A stretch of 64,000 nt of DNA. Origin: Panaeolus papilionaceus. Taxonomy: Eukaryota; Basidiomycota; Agaricomycetes; Agaricales. The first letter of the stretch is position 1, and every line of letters begins with the position of its first letter. Below are positions 27,501-40,600 of this stretch, in pieces. Under the pieces are notes generated by a model. The model saw only the letters and a list, made by a program, of their open reading frames with translations. It did no database searches and was not told the origin of the DNA. The position numbers and the translations under genes are program-made. Location of the stretch: contig JADNRZ010000001.1 of the NCBI GenBank assembly GCA_015501605.1, positions 1,550,001 through 1,614,000 on the forward strand, read 5' to 3'.

Positions 27501-29311
27501 CGACCTAAAGAGATGAGGGTGGAAGACATAGCAGGTGCATAAAGCACACGGTGGAGAACAAGGGTTTTGCCACCATTGGCAGCTGGAAGTTCGATGGTGA
27601 GAGTACCCATTGCTGTGGCATTGAATGTTTGGGAATTTGCAGCTCGAATAGGGTGCCTAGGGATTTCTTCCAAGTTAGAGAGTCAATCGAGATGAGGGGT
27701 CATGTGTGTGGAAGCTCCAGAGTCAAAAATATCGATGACAGCCTTCTTGTGGGATTCCGTGGAGTTTGATTCAAAAGGAATGCCTATGTCCTTGGAAACA
27801 AGGGCATAATCCTCATCAATAGATGGGAAGAAAGAAGGGATGAGAGAGTTGACAGGATAGAGAGAAGTAGCTGACCAAGCTTCTTCAACTTGAGCGAAGT
27901 TGGACTGAGATGAGCCCTTGGAGTTGTTACCATTAGGGCGTCCCTGAGAAGGGTCCTTGTCCTTGCCTTTTGGGTCAGGCTGCTTCGTCGACGTCTCGTT
28001 TGCTGAGTAAGTGCGTTTCTTTGATGGGCATTCTGGAGAGCGGTGACCTTTCCCACCACATTTGAAGCAAGTGATGTTGTCATCGTTTGAGGAGCTGTTA
28101 TTGTTGTTTTGTTGCTGATTGTTGCGCACAAAACCTCCTCGACCTCGACCTCTAAAGCCTCTTCCACGTCCCCTCCCCCTGCCTCTGCCACGACCAAAGT
28201 TGTTGTTCTGTTGAGCCGAGTTGGCTGAAGAACCAGAGGCATGAGTGCTGGTGTTAAGAGTGTGAGAATCAGCCTCATTTAGAACAGCAGCAATGATTTG
28301 GTTGGGCGTGATAACGACAGGGGTAGCAGATGGATTTGCCAAGTTCGTAGCGGCAATAGCGCTCTGCATGGCAGTGATGATTGGCTGGTATGATTTGGGA
28401 ATGGAAGTGGTGATGGCGTTTATGTAAGAGCGATCGGATATAGTAATCCCCATTTCGCCAAGAGTATTCTTGAGATCGGCGAGTTTGTTGATGTGACTTC
28501 GGACCTTTTTGTCGTCAGTGCATTTGATGGAGAATAGTTTCTCCTCAGTCCAGGCTTCAGTGGCAGCAACACTAGTACCATAGTCCTGCTTGAGAGCAGT
28601 TAGGAGTTTGAACACGCTATTGAGGCTGTTGTAGCGAGTAAAAAGAGCGTCTGGGAGCTTCTGGGTGATGGCATTATAAATGCCATCGTGATCCTCCTGG
28701 GAATCGACAGTTGTATTCGTGGCAGATGAGGTGAAGTTTCCTTCTCGGGTAAGGAAAATAGTTCCCTTGCAAGCTTTGGCAGCGTTCTCGACACGCGCAC
28801 ACCAAACACAATAGTTGGTGGTGTTGACGTTGAGAAGGGGAACAGAGTCGAATTCCTTGGAGACAGACATTTCCCAGGTTTTGTATCCTCGATAGCGTAG
28901 ATCAAACCAATTTTGGATAGATGCAGTGGTGGAGTTTGATGAGGCTGAAGAATCTGATGAATCTGATTCGGTGTCACTGTCAGGTAGGGGAACTAATTCT
29001 GGATTGATAACCAGTGGTGGTGTTGGTGGTAATGATGTGTCCCTGGTGGTGCCCCAGTCAAGTTTGGCTTCCCAGCCGTGAAGATCAGTAGTGGAGGCGT
29101 TCGAAAATTCCTCCCACTCGTCTGTGTTGATTTGATAACGGTTGAAAGCAAAGATGCCTTCGTCGGATGACCAATAGTAAAAGTCTTCTTCGTTGTAGTG
29201 CTCTGATCCGATTTGTCGAAGATGTTGATAAGTTGTAAGTCTGGTATTTGTTGTTGGTACTGTGCTGGCAACAGCGTAAGGTGGTTGAAAGCGATTGATG
29301 TACTTGGGCAT
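24557..29311 (-). pseudogene. copia gag-pol polyprotein with one in-frame stop
   Basis: One reading frame of 1,585 codons runs from ATG at 29311 to the stop at 24557, interrupted once by TGA at 27683-27685. Before the stop (542 residues): gag with a GRGRGRGRG basic stretch, one CCHC knuckle (CFKCGGKGHRSPEC) and the aspartic protease motif DSGAS. After it: integrase zinc-binding H/H/C/C (HRLLGHVN, CIPCAKGK), catalytic core (DIWGP, SDCDGSF, GRAERVHRT), reverse transcriptase (SKWVFRTKRD, DVKSAYLYG, FVHVDDMSL) and RNase H (YSDSDGS, TTESEYVAL, TKHIDIRFHFIR). All catalytic domains are therefore readable. The stop falls just after the protease active site, where copia proteins normally read on. It may be a nonsense mutation, readthrough site or sequencing error. 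The element could still be mobilised in trans. Confidence 0.9.
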
Positions 29312-29361
29312 GCACTAGCAAAGTGCGGGCAGCAATACAGGGTTCCTATGAGCGGGCGTCA

Positions 29362-29373
29362 GGGCCCATAACC
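29362..29373 (-). other. Primer binding site of the copia element
   Basis: The 12 bases next to the 5' LTR read GGTTATGGGCCC on the coding strand. This is complementary to the anticodon arm of initiator methionine tRNA (loop CATAA) with one G-U pair, as in Drosophila copia, which primes from an internal half-tRNA cut. The usual TGG match to a tRNA 3' CCA end is absent. Confidence 0.65.
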
Positions 29374-29714
29374 TAAAAGAATAAGGCTAAGGCGATAGTG
29401 AACTCCAACAGTCGCAACTGTGGAGAGGAACCTTGGTGAACGATAAAGAAGAAAGGACTGAGTGTTGAGTCCTTAAGCAGAGGTAAAGAAAAGAGAGAAA
29501 ACACTGTAGAATTGAGGTGCTACTCGACTGCTTATATACATGTAGAGTAGCTAGGTAAATATAGCTGAAACGATACCAATACTTTGGTATAAGGGATGAT
29601 GCATAATGTGGGTATGAAGAAGTTCCCGGTTACAAGTAAAGATAGATGGAACAATAAGGAGACAAGAATAGAGACGACTCGGGAACTGGTAGACGATAGA
29701 AAAATATTCTAACA
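29374..29714 (-). repeat. 5' LTR of the copia element
   Basis: A 341-bp copy of 24107-24447. It holds the promoter of the element, including a TATA-like sequence at 29531-29538. Confidence 0.95.
29531..29538 (-). promoter_or_regulatory. TATA box in the copia 5' LTR
   Basis: On the coding strand TATATAAG lies about 220 bases upstream of the gag ATG. The same sequence is in the other LTR. Confidence 0.5.
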
Positions 29715-29719
29715 GACCA
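29715..29719. repeat. Target-site duplication, right copy (GACCA)
   Basis: GACCA immediately follows the right LTR and matches 24102-24106. Confidence 0.9.
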
Positions 29720-29777
29720 ATATCCCACATTCAGCCGCACGCATTAGGTTTTTGCCAGAGACTTTGAGGAGGCCACC

Positions 29778-30219
29778 ATGACTCGCGTGAGTTCTGCGTC
29801 CCTTTACCTACAATAATTAATAACAGATCAGAACAGACAAAAACAACAATTACATACTGGTATACACCCTGTACATCCCACAGATGATATCAAGCTCATT
29901 TTTCACTTTACTTTTTCAGAACGATAACTGGGCCCAAAGAGACGATCGCAACGAGGAGTGGCATCCTATGATCGTTATTGGGGTACAGGAAGCTGCGTGT
30001 GAGGTGTTCGTCTGTTCGCGTCACTTAAACCGGGATTTAGGAGCGAAGTCGGGCTACGCGAACGACTATTGCATCAGAAGCGACAGTCTTTTTCAAGAAA
30101 TTCCAGGAGTTGATAAGTACGGTCGTCCAAAAACGTTGGAGACGAAGGTGGCTCTTGGGACGCGTTTTTGCATACCCTCCCTGTTGCTTTTTCCGACAGA
30201 CCCAGATCGCGCTGGCTAG
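29778..30219 (+). CDS. Small hypothetical protein
   Basis: Tentative two-exon model: 29778-29786 (three codons from an ATG in CACCATG context) and 29920-30219, joined by a GTGAGT...TTTCAG intron in phase 0; 102 residues. The peptide starts MTRNDNWAQRDD and contains WHPMIVIGVQEAACEVFVCSR, a plausible beta strand pair, and ends DPDRAG. I do not recognise the family. Support is limited to the open second exon (100 codons), good splice sites and the Kozak-like start. The copia element inserted only 63 bases upstream of the start, so its LTR may now affect expression. Confidence 0.35.
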
Positions 30220-31618
30220 ATTACATTTTGCTGGTCTTCAACGACTCTGGCACGATGCTAGGTATTTCGGCACTCATGTCTAATCCTGTGGTATAGTCCT
30301 ATAGCTTTTTTTCAACATTTATTTGGGTTTTATTCCCCTGTTCATATTCGTGTTTAACTGCTTTTTATCCTACCATTTTACTGTTGCATAACATGCATTT
30401 TCTATTCTATCTTGACACCATTTTTGAAACCTTAACACCCCTCGCCATTTTGACAATTTACAGCTTAATCATGGAGTGAGCTCTAGTTCAAACTGGTTCG
30501 ATTTCGATGCACTTATGAAGCGAACTACTCTACAAATCCGGAAACAAACCCAGCAGTTCATCAGCTGGGTTTGAATACGAAAACAAGACATGCCCCGGAC
30601 GTGGGACAAGACAACCCGTGGACGCGTGAAAACAGACCTCGCTTTGCCCGTCGTGTTAACTATGAGTACTGTCATTGATGTGGTGGTTGCTGTAGATGAA
30701 TAGAAACAGTACATAACTGCGCAGTGCACAATGTGTTTCTTTGGGGCTTCTCAGCTGAAATAAATTGGGTCTATATAAATACTAGTAGTTGAGTCAACAT
30801 TGGAGTTGTTGCATGTGGATTTACGCCTGTGTGACTATCATCGCGCGCCCACATTGTAGGTAACCCGAGCTTGAAGGTACTTCGGTAGACTGGCTGTTGG
30901 CAGTTAAGGTTGACCCTACTTGAATCAGCATGCTAATCGAGCGTGTGGCAATTTTGGTACAGCGACGGACCGAACATCTTATTACCATTTACGGTGCCTT
31001 GTCCGTATTTTGATTTTGTTCGATTGACAATTCTGAATTGGGAGTTATACATATGCACCGAGTGTATACGTCGTAACGTTGAGTGAAATCACACTTGTCT
31101 CGGAAGGTCATCCAAACCAGCGACGAATAAATAGGATGATTCGGAGAAGGGTCGCGATTAATACAAGGGTATCCTGATGTCAAATGAAGCAGGGCAACAG
31201 ATACAGATCAAGATTATGTCAGCGATGTAGGCAGTTGGGGTATTACTGTCCTGTAAACTTGACTTAGTTTCTTGTTCTTCACCTTCCCTCATTCTCTAAA
31301 GATTTTAGTCTTGTCCTTCAAAGCTATAAGGCTTAATCTATACTATTAACAAGCTCATATCTTATTTTCATTCCTTCTGGTTGTGATACGCAGGGCTCAG
31401 ATTGAACAACTGGCATCAACTTTCGCGTTGTTTGCCCATATAACGTCTAAAATACAAAAAGAAGGAAACACGGGCAGCCACTCACCTCATAGAAAACGCA
31501 CTTCATCAAGAACACTCGTTCCACTTTCAAAGCCGTGTAGGGGTCGTTAGGTTGATTCGAAGACGAGGGCCAGTACCACATCCACCCAGTGGCTACTACT
31601 CCTAAGCAGTGGCATATC
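30220..31618. other. Gene-free stretch before the RasGAP gene
   Basis: About 1.4 kb with only short open frames on either strand. Nothing recognisable was found. The last 150 bases should hold the RasGAP promoter and leader; no TATA box is evident. Confidence 0.45.
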
Positions 31619-34600
31619 ATGCCACGACGCCCATCAGCTTCAGTTGGTCCCTCCAACACCAATACTCCAAACGCAAGCTCCATTCTCGTTCATCGGGCAA
31701 CAGAATCACATCATGCATTTATTGCTTCCCCAATAGCAACCCAGCACCATCACTCGTTCCAAACACTGGGTGCATCTGCAACACCTCAACAAAAGATCGT
31801 GCAGGTTCTTGTCAATAGATTGAAAAACAAGGTGCGTTTTGTATCTCATATCAACTGTTTTTTTTTTCTCTCAACGTCTTTCCTCATAATCTTCCTTTTA
31901 TTTTGAAACGTGTAGCTGCCATGCAATTCCGGCCTCTCATTAGATCGCGTCGAGTCCGACCAACCCACGCAACAGGCCATCGAAACTCTAGTTGAACTAT
32001 CGAAAGACTCTCTGGATATGATAGCATGGGCTCTGAGCGAACTTTTAGACCGATTGGCAAAGGTGAGCGACGTGCACCATCACACTCTCCTGCCTACTCA
32101 CTTTTCCTAATAGCAATCTGATTCTCATACGGGTCACTTGGCTATCGATGTCCTTCAGTCCCAGCTGTTTATACTCAAAGTCCTATCCATGACAATGGCA
32201 TCTCGTTGGAAGAGTCCTCAGTCTGCCGCGACTATGAGCGATGACCATGCTCCCGACACTACTGCTAGTCCTGGCGGCAAGAGAAGTAAACAACCAGCCC
32301 CATCTGTTCATTCAACAGCAAGTTCGTCTTGGCAAGAACCCCCGCCCCTCGATGATGCCTGTGTTAAATATGTACTCAGTGTCATGGTCCTTTTTATGAG
32401 GCAAACATCTTCTTCTGAGGTGCCCTTGATGCTACAGTCTCGATCCACTGATATTTCTTTTCGCGACTTCGAGGATAACGTTAATCTTCCAGGTGGAGAA
32501 CAAACAAGGCCTGTACATACTACTCAAGAATTACGTCTTCGTTCACAACCATCCTCCAACTCCGTCAAGTCTAGTAAAATGAGCATCAAGTCGACATTTC
32601 ACATCGCTGCTACCAATACATCATACGAAAAAACCCATATGTCGCTTGTAAAGTCATCTTTGTCGGTCAACAACCTGATCGCGAAGCATGTTGGCCGCAT
32701 CATATTTCATATTTCAGCCTCGAATTGGAATATTGTGTTGGACCGCCTCTCGACAAAGATCGGGTTTTTGGCAAAACACCCAGAAGTCACTCCCGACATT
32801 GTTGACCTGCAATTGATGTCGCATAGTGTTCTAGATAGGCATAGGCTGGTCTTACTACTAAATCGTTGGTGTTTGTCCTCTTTCCATTATCATCTTTCAC
32901 GCTCACATCTTACATACAGAGTTATCGTCTCTTCTTGTCAACATGCGTCGGGAGGCTCAAGTCGCCATAGCAGTTCATCTTCGCGCTGCCGTATGGAATT
33001 GGATCGACATCTTCCCCGAGGAATTTAATGATGCTATCCGGAACAGGGGGCGTACTGAAGGGGCGCCTGAACGCGTCTTCGACCTATTGTACTCTATGAT
33101 TCCCAATGCCAGTGAAAAGATTTTCTGGCCCACGCTTTCCATCCTCAATTGTATTACCGTAGATAGGATCTCTGCTGATCTACATCACGGGTCGGGTAAC
33201 ATGAAAGGACGGAAGGTTTGGCACTCTTCTCGTTTCATCACTTCTAGTAGTTGACGCGTTGATTCCATCAGGAGCTGCGCTTCAACGACACAGTCTTGAG
33301 ACAGGTTAATTCGACGTACTCGAGACTGTCCGAGGTTGCTTTGGCCTGTGCTGTGGATATGTGCAGAGCCGCAGCATATGTAAGCCCTGAAGGAGAAGTC
33401 CCGTTGAGACTTGTCGCTTCTGATATTGCTCACGAAATCAAGGTTAGTTTTGACTATCCCTCCGAGTTTCATTGATCTGATACTTTTATCAGGGCTCTCT
33501 ATATAACTGGGGTCCAAACAGGAAGCCATTCTGGGACTGCCACGAAGACATCGACGTGGCCCTATATGCCGATGCCCTCGTAGCTATCTACCGTTTCTTA
33601 CCGGATGAAGATGCTATCACCCTATTCCAACAATGTATGGAACCTGAGCGCTCTGATCCCGTGAAGACTTGCGCCATTCGTGCCTGTCTTACCTTGGTGC
33701 AGGATGCCCCAAGGTTCAGTTGGCAAAAGCCATTTGAACGACTTGCTATCACGATTGCTCCAAGAAGTCGGGATATCCTCAGAGTATGTATCTCTATCGC
33801 ACTGTATTTAGGCATTGTTCTGATCTTCGATATCAAGAGCGCGGGCATGCGGCGCCTCGAAATTGACCAGTACGGGAACACCAAGCGTGCAGCCACCCGT
33901 CCCAGAGCGCGTCGCGTATATCCTGAACCACTTTCCGATAGAGAAGTACTCATCCTTGGAATACTCTCTTTATGGCGCTCTACGGCTCTTTTCTTTATTA
34001 AGGGGATCGAAACGCGTGACGATGTCGACAACTGGGTTGCCTCTGCCGTCAAATTATGGGAAGCCCCTATCGACATATCAGTTAAAATCAGTACTTCCAG
34101 CACAATGCGCAAAGTTTCGGAGCTCACATTTTTAACTGAGTCGACAGATCCAGCGTATAATATTATGACGGAGATTGTCAAATCTGCTCTTCCGAGGACC
34201 TTGATCAGCGTTGTGGCCAATTTACTCACAACAAGGACAGATATTGAGGCGCAGCGGCTTTGGATATCTATTGCCCATCAGGTTATGGAAGTATATGTGG
34301 CAAAAATCGAGGTATGTGTTTCCTTCTATTTCGTTCATGAGCATATTTTAACAGCATTTATCCAGCTCCCGCATGTTAAGGACGTGCAAAGTGACCCGAA
34401 TCGCATTCCGGGATTTGCTTTAATGGAGATCGCGTTTCTTGTTGCTCTCACCTCAGCTGACAATGGCATATCTCAGCTTGCTGCAAAAGGACTTCGGCTT
34501 TTGTCTCATGCAGAAAGGCAACCAAACGCGCCAGCGAACGATAGCATCTCGGATGAGGATCGATCGAAGAGAAATCCAGTTTACGAGCAACTTGGGGATC

Positions 34601-37600
34601 CGCGCATCACAGTAGTCGGTTTGTCATTTTGAGACGTTATTCTGTACACAAGCTTGCTCACTCTATTTTCTTAAAGGCCGACTTGGGCATCAGAAGAGAA
34701 TCAGGAAACTAATACGCATGCTGTCTTTTTCTGCAGGTATACACATTGTCGTGTGGGAAGAATGTTACTGGAGGTGGCGTGCCCTCAACGAGTCAATCAC
34801 CAACTTTATCGAAGACATGGCCGCGGATGGCACCGACACCATGCGTACCAGCATTCCCCTCTCCCAGCAGGTAAAATCCACGCTATTCTGTCTTGTAAAA
34901 ACAAAATCCATCCTAACTTTATCTGTGCAGGAAATCCGGTTCCAATGGCAGAATCTCACCATGTTTTTGGCCGCTCTCAGTGGATCTTGCATGCAGGACA
35001 ATCCTGATTTGACGGCTTTGTCTCGTATTGTCCCGTCTAAACTGCTTCCCGACCAAATGCGTGTTGTGCAAAACCCTGTTCCCCTCATTGAAACCTTCAT
35101 CGGTGACCTGATCAACCTCCTGACTGTCCCTGATATCCAAACCAGGGATCTTGTCAGAGATGCGCTTGGTTCTGAGCTGAGTCCGAAACTTTACAGTCGC
35201 TTGATCAGAAATCTGGAGGAGTAAGCTTTTGTGTAATTCAATGGTCTTACAAACTGATCATTATGATACCAGAACCGTCCGCTTATTGAAGGAGAATTCG
35301 CAATCAAACGATATTGAAGGATTCGCACTTGTTCTGGAGCAGGTAATGGTGTTTTGATATCCATGTAAAGCATCCATTGACATCATCTCGACTTCTAGGT
35401 TATTACAATCTTGAAACTCATCGCTGAGAACCCAACTGTTGGCATTGAAGACGTGATGAGCGTAGACATGAGCGCAACAATGGTAACTCTCGCATCATTC
35501 ATCGGAGGTTGCGAAGGACCATCCCTTCACAGGATAAGAATCAAATTCTGTGTTTTGTGCGAGTCTATTTGTAGCCGACAAGATAACTTAAACATTCGAA
35601 GAGACAGTCCTGCACGTCATGAAATTCTGGACTATGTGCTTCAATGGATGACTTTACCAATGGTGCCCGCCCTTTTTATTCGTCTCAGCATGTGCTAACA
35701 ATCCTATCAGATGAACAACGACTATGTGCCCACCCAATCCACAAATGACCTAAACATGGCATGTCTTCGAGCATCAGTGAAACTGCTGGACAGGTTGCAA
35801 CTTCGCCAAAGCGACCAGCAGGCCAACACCGGAGACGAGTCTATCCATGTCTCAAGGCTATTTAACAAGTACTCCAGTGCCTTGTTGAAGAGCATCGAAG
35901 CATCACCCGACTACGGTGTGAGTCCTTTCCTCTGCAACACTGCGATAATCTTTTTAACACATGTCTCAGTATACCGACAGTTTGTCAGAGGCCGGATCCA
36001 TTCATCAGGTGAGGCGGTTTCATCGTTAAAAGGAGCAGAAAAACTTACGACGGTCCCAGAAAATTCGTGTATCTCAGAAAGAAGCTGAACTTCGAGAGCT
36101 GGTGATCACGGGCCTGACTCATCTGGTGACTGCTAATAGCGAGAGTGGCTTTAAGCAATGCCTACCTTTGGCCTATGACAAAGATAATCGCAAAAGGATG
36201 ATATTTGCGCATGTTTTTGCCCGTGTTATAGGACAGGGAACAGTATTTGACCCTGAAGACAAATCTGTGGTGAAGTCCCGATACAGTGCGCTCTGTGATG
36301 TACGTGCTTCGCTTCTCTGACGCTATACCGCCGTCTTGACTAAATTTTTTCAGTTAGTCAGGGGCTCCGACGTAAGAAAATTTTCAATTTTACATTCTCG
36401 AAATTTCCTAAGAATGAAGCAGATGGTCCTTGCCATGGCTATCTGTGAGATATGCCCTCCCGGAGAGGTGGAAATGATCGTTTCCGTCCTTTTGAATATC
36501 TTTGATTCCCGTCAATCTCTCATGGCGTTAATCCGGATGATGATAGAAAGGGAAGTGGAACAAACGCGTACGGGTGTCCTTTGTTTATCTTTTCAAGAAT
36601 CGACGCTAATGTTATCACAGCTAACGAGGCTGGTTTGTTCCGTAGCAACTCCACATATACCAGATTCCTTTCTGCATTTGCAAGGCTGCATGGTTATAAC
36701 TACCTGCGAAGCCTTGTACAACCTTTAATCGATACAATGGCCAATATGCCCCCTGGGACAAGCTACGAAGTAGACCCAACCAGAGTAGCAACTGACGACA
36801 TACAGAGGAATAAAGAGGATGTAGAATTTGTGGCGACGAAATTCCTCCAACTGATGGCATCTTCCCTTCCAATCTTGCCGGGGTAAGAAAATATATATTG
36901 TATGATTTGGGGTATGTTGATGAATTTCGCCTTAGGATGTTCCGCGAAATTTGTGCACACATTGCCAAGGTGGTGTACGTACTTTTCATTTTCTTCCTGG
37001 ATATAGAGACTAAGCTCTCGTATTAGCTCGGAAGTGTGGCCTGACTCCAAGTATGCCGCAATGGGGGCCTTCATTTTTTTGAGGTAAGCTACATATTCAT
37101 AATTTTACTTGCTATCTGTGGTTCTGACCTCGTGCTAGATTTATCTCGCCTGCGGTTGTTACCCCAGAAAATATTGATATCGCAACTCCTAAAGGAGAGA
37201 ATAGTGCCACTCTTCGTCGGGGATTGATGGTTATCGCCAAAATTATTCAGAACTTGGCGAATAATCTGTTTTTCGGAAAGGAAGCATTCATGACCATCTT
37301 CAACCCGTTCCTGGAGAGTAATATCACCAACGTAACGAGATTTTTATCGGAGATGCATGTAAGACGCAATTCTACTTTATTTCAACATGTGGACCTGATG
37401 TCGGTATTTGCAGAAAAATGCCAACGTGGAAAGCGACGGGGATCTCTGGCTTGGTACTACATCAGACGACACAGATGTTGCTGTACTTCATCGGTTCTTC
37501 CACAAGCACGCCGACAAGATTGGGAAGGAGCTATTAAGTCTCTCCAAGCCGTCCGTCGACGGTGATACATCTGCAATTACCGGAAAACGGGCATGGGACG

Positions 37601-40600
37601 CGCTGTGCGCTTTACTTGTGGATCTTGGACCGCCCCTAGATGTTCCTCGAGTGTCCACCTTGAATTCTAATGAGCACCGCGAATATCTCCTATTCATGAA
37701 GAAGTACGCGCACAAAAGCACGAAGTCCGTGGAGGATTTATTCCAAGTCCTAGGTCTTGAGGTTGAATTTATGTTTGCCCTTCACTCCGTCATAGTTGCT
37801 GACACCTTTCCTATATCTTTCTCAGGACGTGGCCGTCTTTTGTTTATTCCTCTCTAAAATCAAGGTGGAGGGACTTGACATAGAGCTCCTGATGTATCAT
37901 ATGTTAAAGGTGAAGAACCACGTTTTCTCCTGCGACAGAATAACGTCAATCATCATACTATCCTAAATTTACAGACCCTGACTTCTGAACCATTCCGAGA
38001 CCGTCCATTCGACATCATTTTAGATTGCACTGCCTTTACAACAGCTTCTGAGGTTCCACTTCAATGGCTAAAATATTGCGCAGAGATGATACCTGTTGAT
38101 ATCCGCAATCGTTTCTCTTGCGCTCGTATCTTGAACCCTAATGGATTGACTCAAAAGTATCTTCGGAGGCTTTACAACATTTCAGCCGGTATGTTTATGC
38201 CTCTGAACCCATCACCATTCCTATACTCATAGTCTCTTATCACACAGGAGCCCAGTTTTCTGGCGAGATAAAGGCATATTCGTCATTCAGCCAATTGGCT
38301 GATGATATTGATTTAGATGCGAACGCACTGACCCTGTTGGCGAATCCATGTGAGTCACAAAGGGACTTACATTCTGCCGTTGAACGCTGACGATTACCAG
38401 ACTTCCCGGAGAGAGAGCCATTCGAAATATTTAGCGATGTTACCATGAAAGCAATTTTGAAGATACCCGTTACGCTTCGCGTTGGTACCAGCCACATCAG
38501 AGTTACTTCAGTGCGTATACAGTCCAAGAACAAATGTATCTTACTAACATGACTTTAGGTGAAATCTTTGCCCATCTCTCCTGGCTTCTCTTGCTGCTCT
38601 GTAGAGCTCATCCCTCTTGCAGATGTCAGCGATATCTACAACATTGCAATGGGTAGCGATCCACATGAATTTATTATCAGACGCAGACAGGGCGTCACAG
38701 TCTACTTCTCATCGTCAGCCAGGGATCTCATCATCAAGGTGAGTGTTAATAGTGTACCATCGACGAATTTCTGTTGATTTGTAGCACTAGACTATCCGGT
38801 CAGCTAAAGGTCGCCTAAAGGATGCGCCCGCTCCCTTAACTGAGCGTTTTTCGAGGTTTTCGAATGTCCCTGCCACCTTGCTTCACATCGGTCTGCTTAG
38901 CGTTGATCTGAACGACGAAGAGTTGAGAGGCGCGGCCTATGATCTGCTGGGTGCTGTCTGCAATTATCTTAAGTACGACAAAAGTCCAATTGTAGCAAGC
39001 AAAGGTCAGCGGTCAGCGGGTTATTTCATGAATGAAACTTACCCGAACCTGCTAGCTGGCTTCATTTCTGGAGACCCTGTGGCCTTTGTATCCCAACTAA
39101 GTGAAAAGTTGGCCGATTTTGCACCACAGTTGACACTCGACTTCATTCACGAAGTGTCGGCCGCGATGACTAGTATGGATAAGTCAGCGATAGCCCAACG
39201 CATTAGTTGCTTGCAATACCTTGGTCCATGGATTCAAAACCTTTCCCATTTCGCAAATCCGACCCACGCCTTGTTCGAGAGATCTGGTGCACGTCTTCGG
39301 GATTGCATCAGAACTCTTGCCGACCTATCAGTGACATTCCCTGAGGTATACAATCTAAAAACATCGCGCCCGTTGTTATTGATATGTTCACAGATTACAT
39401 CAACCATCCAGAGACACATCTGGGCTGAAGTTGCAAAGCTGGATTCAAACGTGGTCAACATTATTCTTGACGAATTAATTCGAACTGCAACTGATGGCGG
39501 TGTCGGGACTCGTAGGTGCGAGACAATATCACATATTGTTGGTGCACTGTCATCTATCAACGTCCGGGGAAGGATATACTCAAAGCTGCGCAAGGTAATT
39601 GTCGCAATTTAATACATCTCATTTTTATGCTCATGAAGGTTCGCATTTAGGCTTTGAGCAAGGTCTCTCTAAAGTTATCAAACACACTGATGGAATATTC
39701 GAATTGGAACGAAATTTCCACTTTGATCCGACTAGCTTTGGTGGTCGGCTCTCAGTCAACCCAGGCTGGACAGAACTACCTCTATGTGCCCGAAATAATG
39801 CATCTAGTTTCGTTAACAGCAGGAGAAGGCCCATCCCTGGTTCGCAAATCTGTCTACGGGATTGTTGTGAACCTTCTTCAATCCCTATACATGTCACGCC
39901 CCGACGACACTACAGAATCGGGTTTGATGGAATTAATCAACGATTGCACCCTTCCGGAGGTTCTGAAGTTGTTCGGTTTGCAGCGCGAAACTCCAACCAG
40001 TGAATACGTGAACCTAGATCCTGTTGGTGACAAGGAGGCCCTCGACACACAAGAGAGACTTGTTCAGCTGCTCATTCGGATAATGAACGTCTCCTCTGGT
40101 TCAACCGGTGAGCTTGATGTTTTGTCGATACACTGCTTTACTAAAATATCCTAGGGTTACTCAATGTCTGGAGGGCGCGTTGGCTAGGGTTGGTTACGGC
40201 TGCTGCCTTTCAACAATCCCCTGCAGTCCAAACCCGATCTTTTGTTGCTCTTGCTGCTCTGGCTGTCACAGACGTGGACGATGATTTCTTATACCAGATC
40301 CTTGTCGCTTTCAAGACCGCGTTGACGAAGGCTAGTGAACACAGCACAATAGCGGTCGTCAGCATGCTGAGGTGCCTGTGCCGGATCGTTCCCGCAATCA
40401 TCATTCCTTCAAGGTACATCAACGTTTTGTTCTGGTTGGCGGTAGCTCTTTTGGAGGCCAGTCACCTTGGCTTCTATGTCGAGGCAACCTGGCTGCTGCG
40501 AGTGACTTTGGAAAACATGGATAAAAATGGAGCATTCAAAGAATCGTCAGTTCAAGACGTATTGATGGACTCCCGTGCACACTTGGAAGAGGTCCTATCA

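Larger units (their letters stand above)
24107..29714 (-). mobile_element. Full-length Ty1/copia LTR retrotransposon
   Basis: The element spans 5,608 bases and lies on the minus strand. It has two 341-bp LTRs, a primer binding site, a gag-pol frame, a polypurine tract and a 5-bp target duplication. The order protease, integrase, reverse transcriptase, RNase H places it in Ty1/copia (Pseudoviridae) and not gypsy. LTR ends read TGTTAG and CTTTTA on the coding strand. By eye the two LTRs match over their whole length, so the insertion is recent. One in-frame TGA separates the gag-protease part from the rest. No other break was found. Confidence 0.95.

Noticed and set aside
24569..27769. Plus-strand open frames within the copia element
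   Set aside because: They are antisense shadows of the pol and gag frames.
33863..34135. Alternative frame in the RasGAP gene
   Set aside because: It overlaps a frame that continues the protein across both neighbouring junctions in phase.
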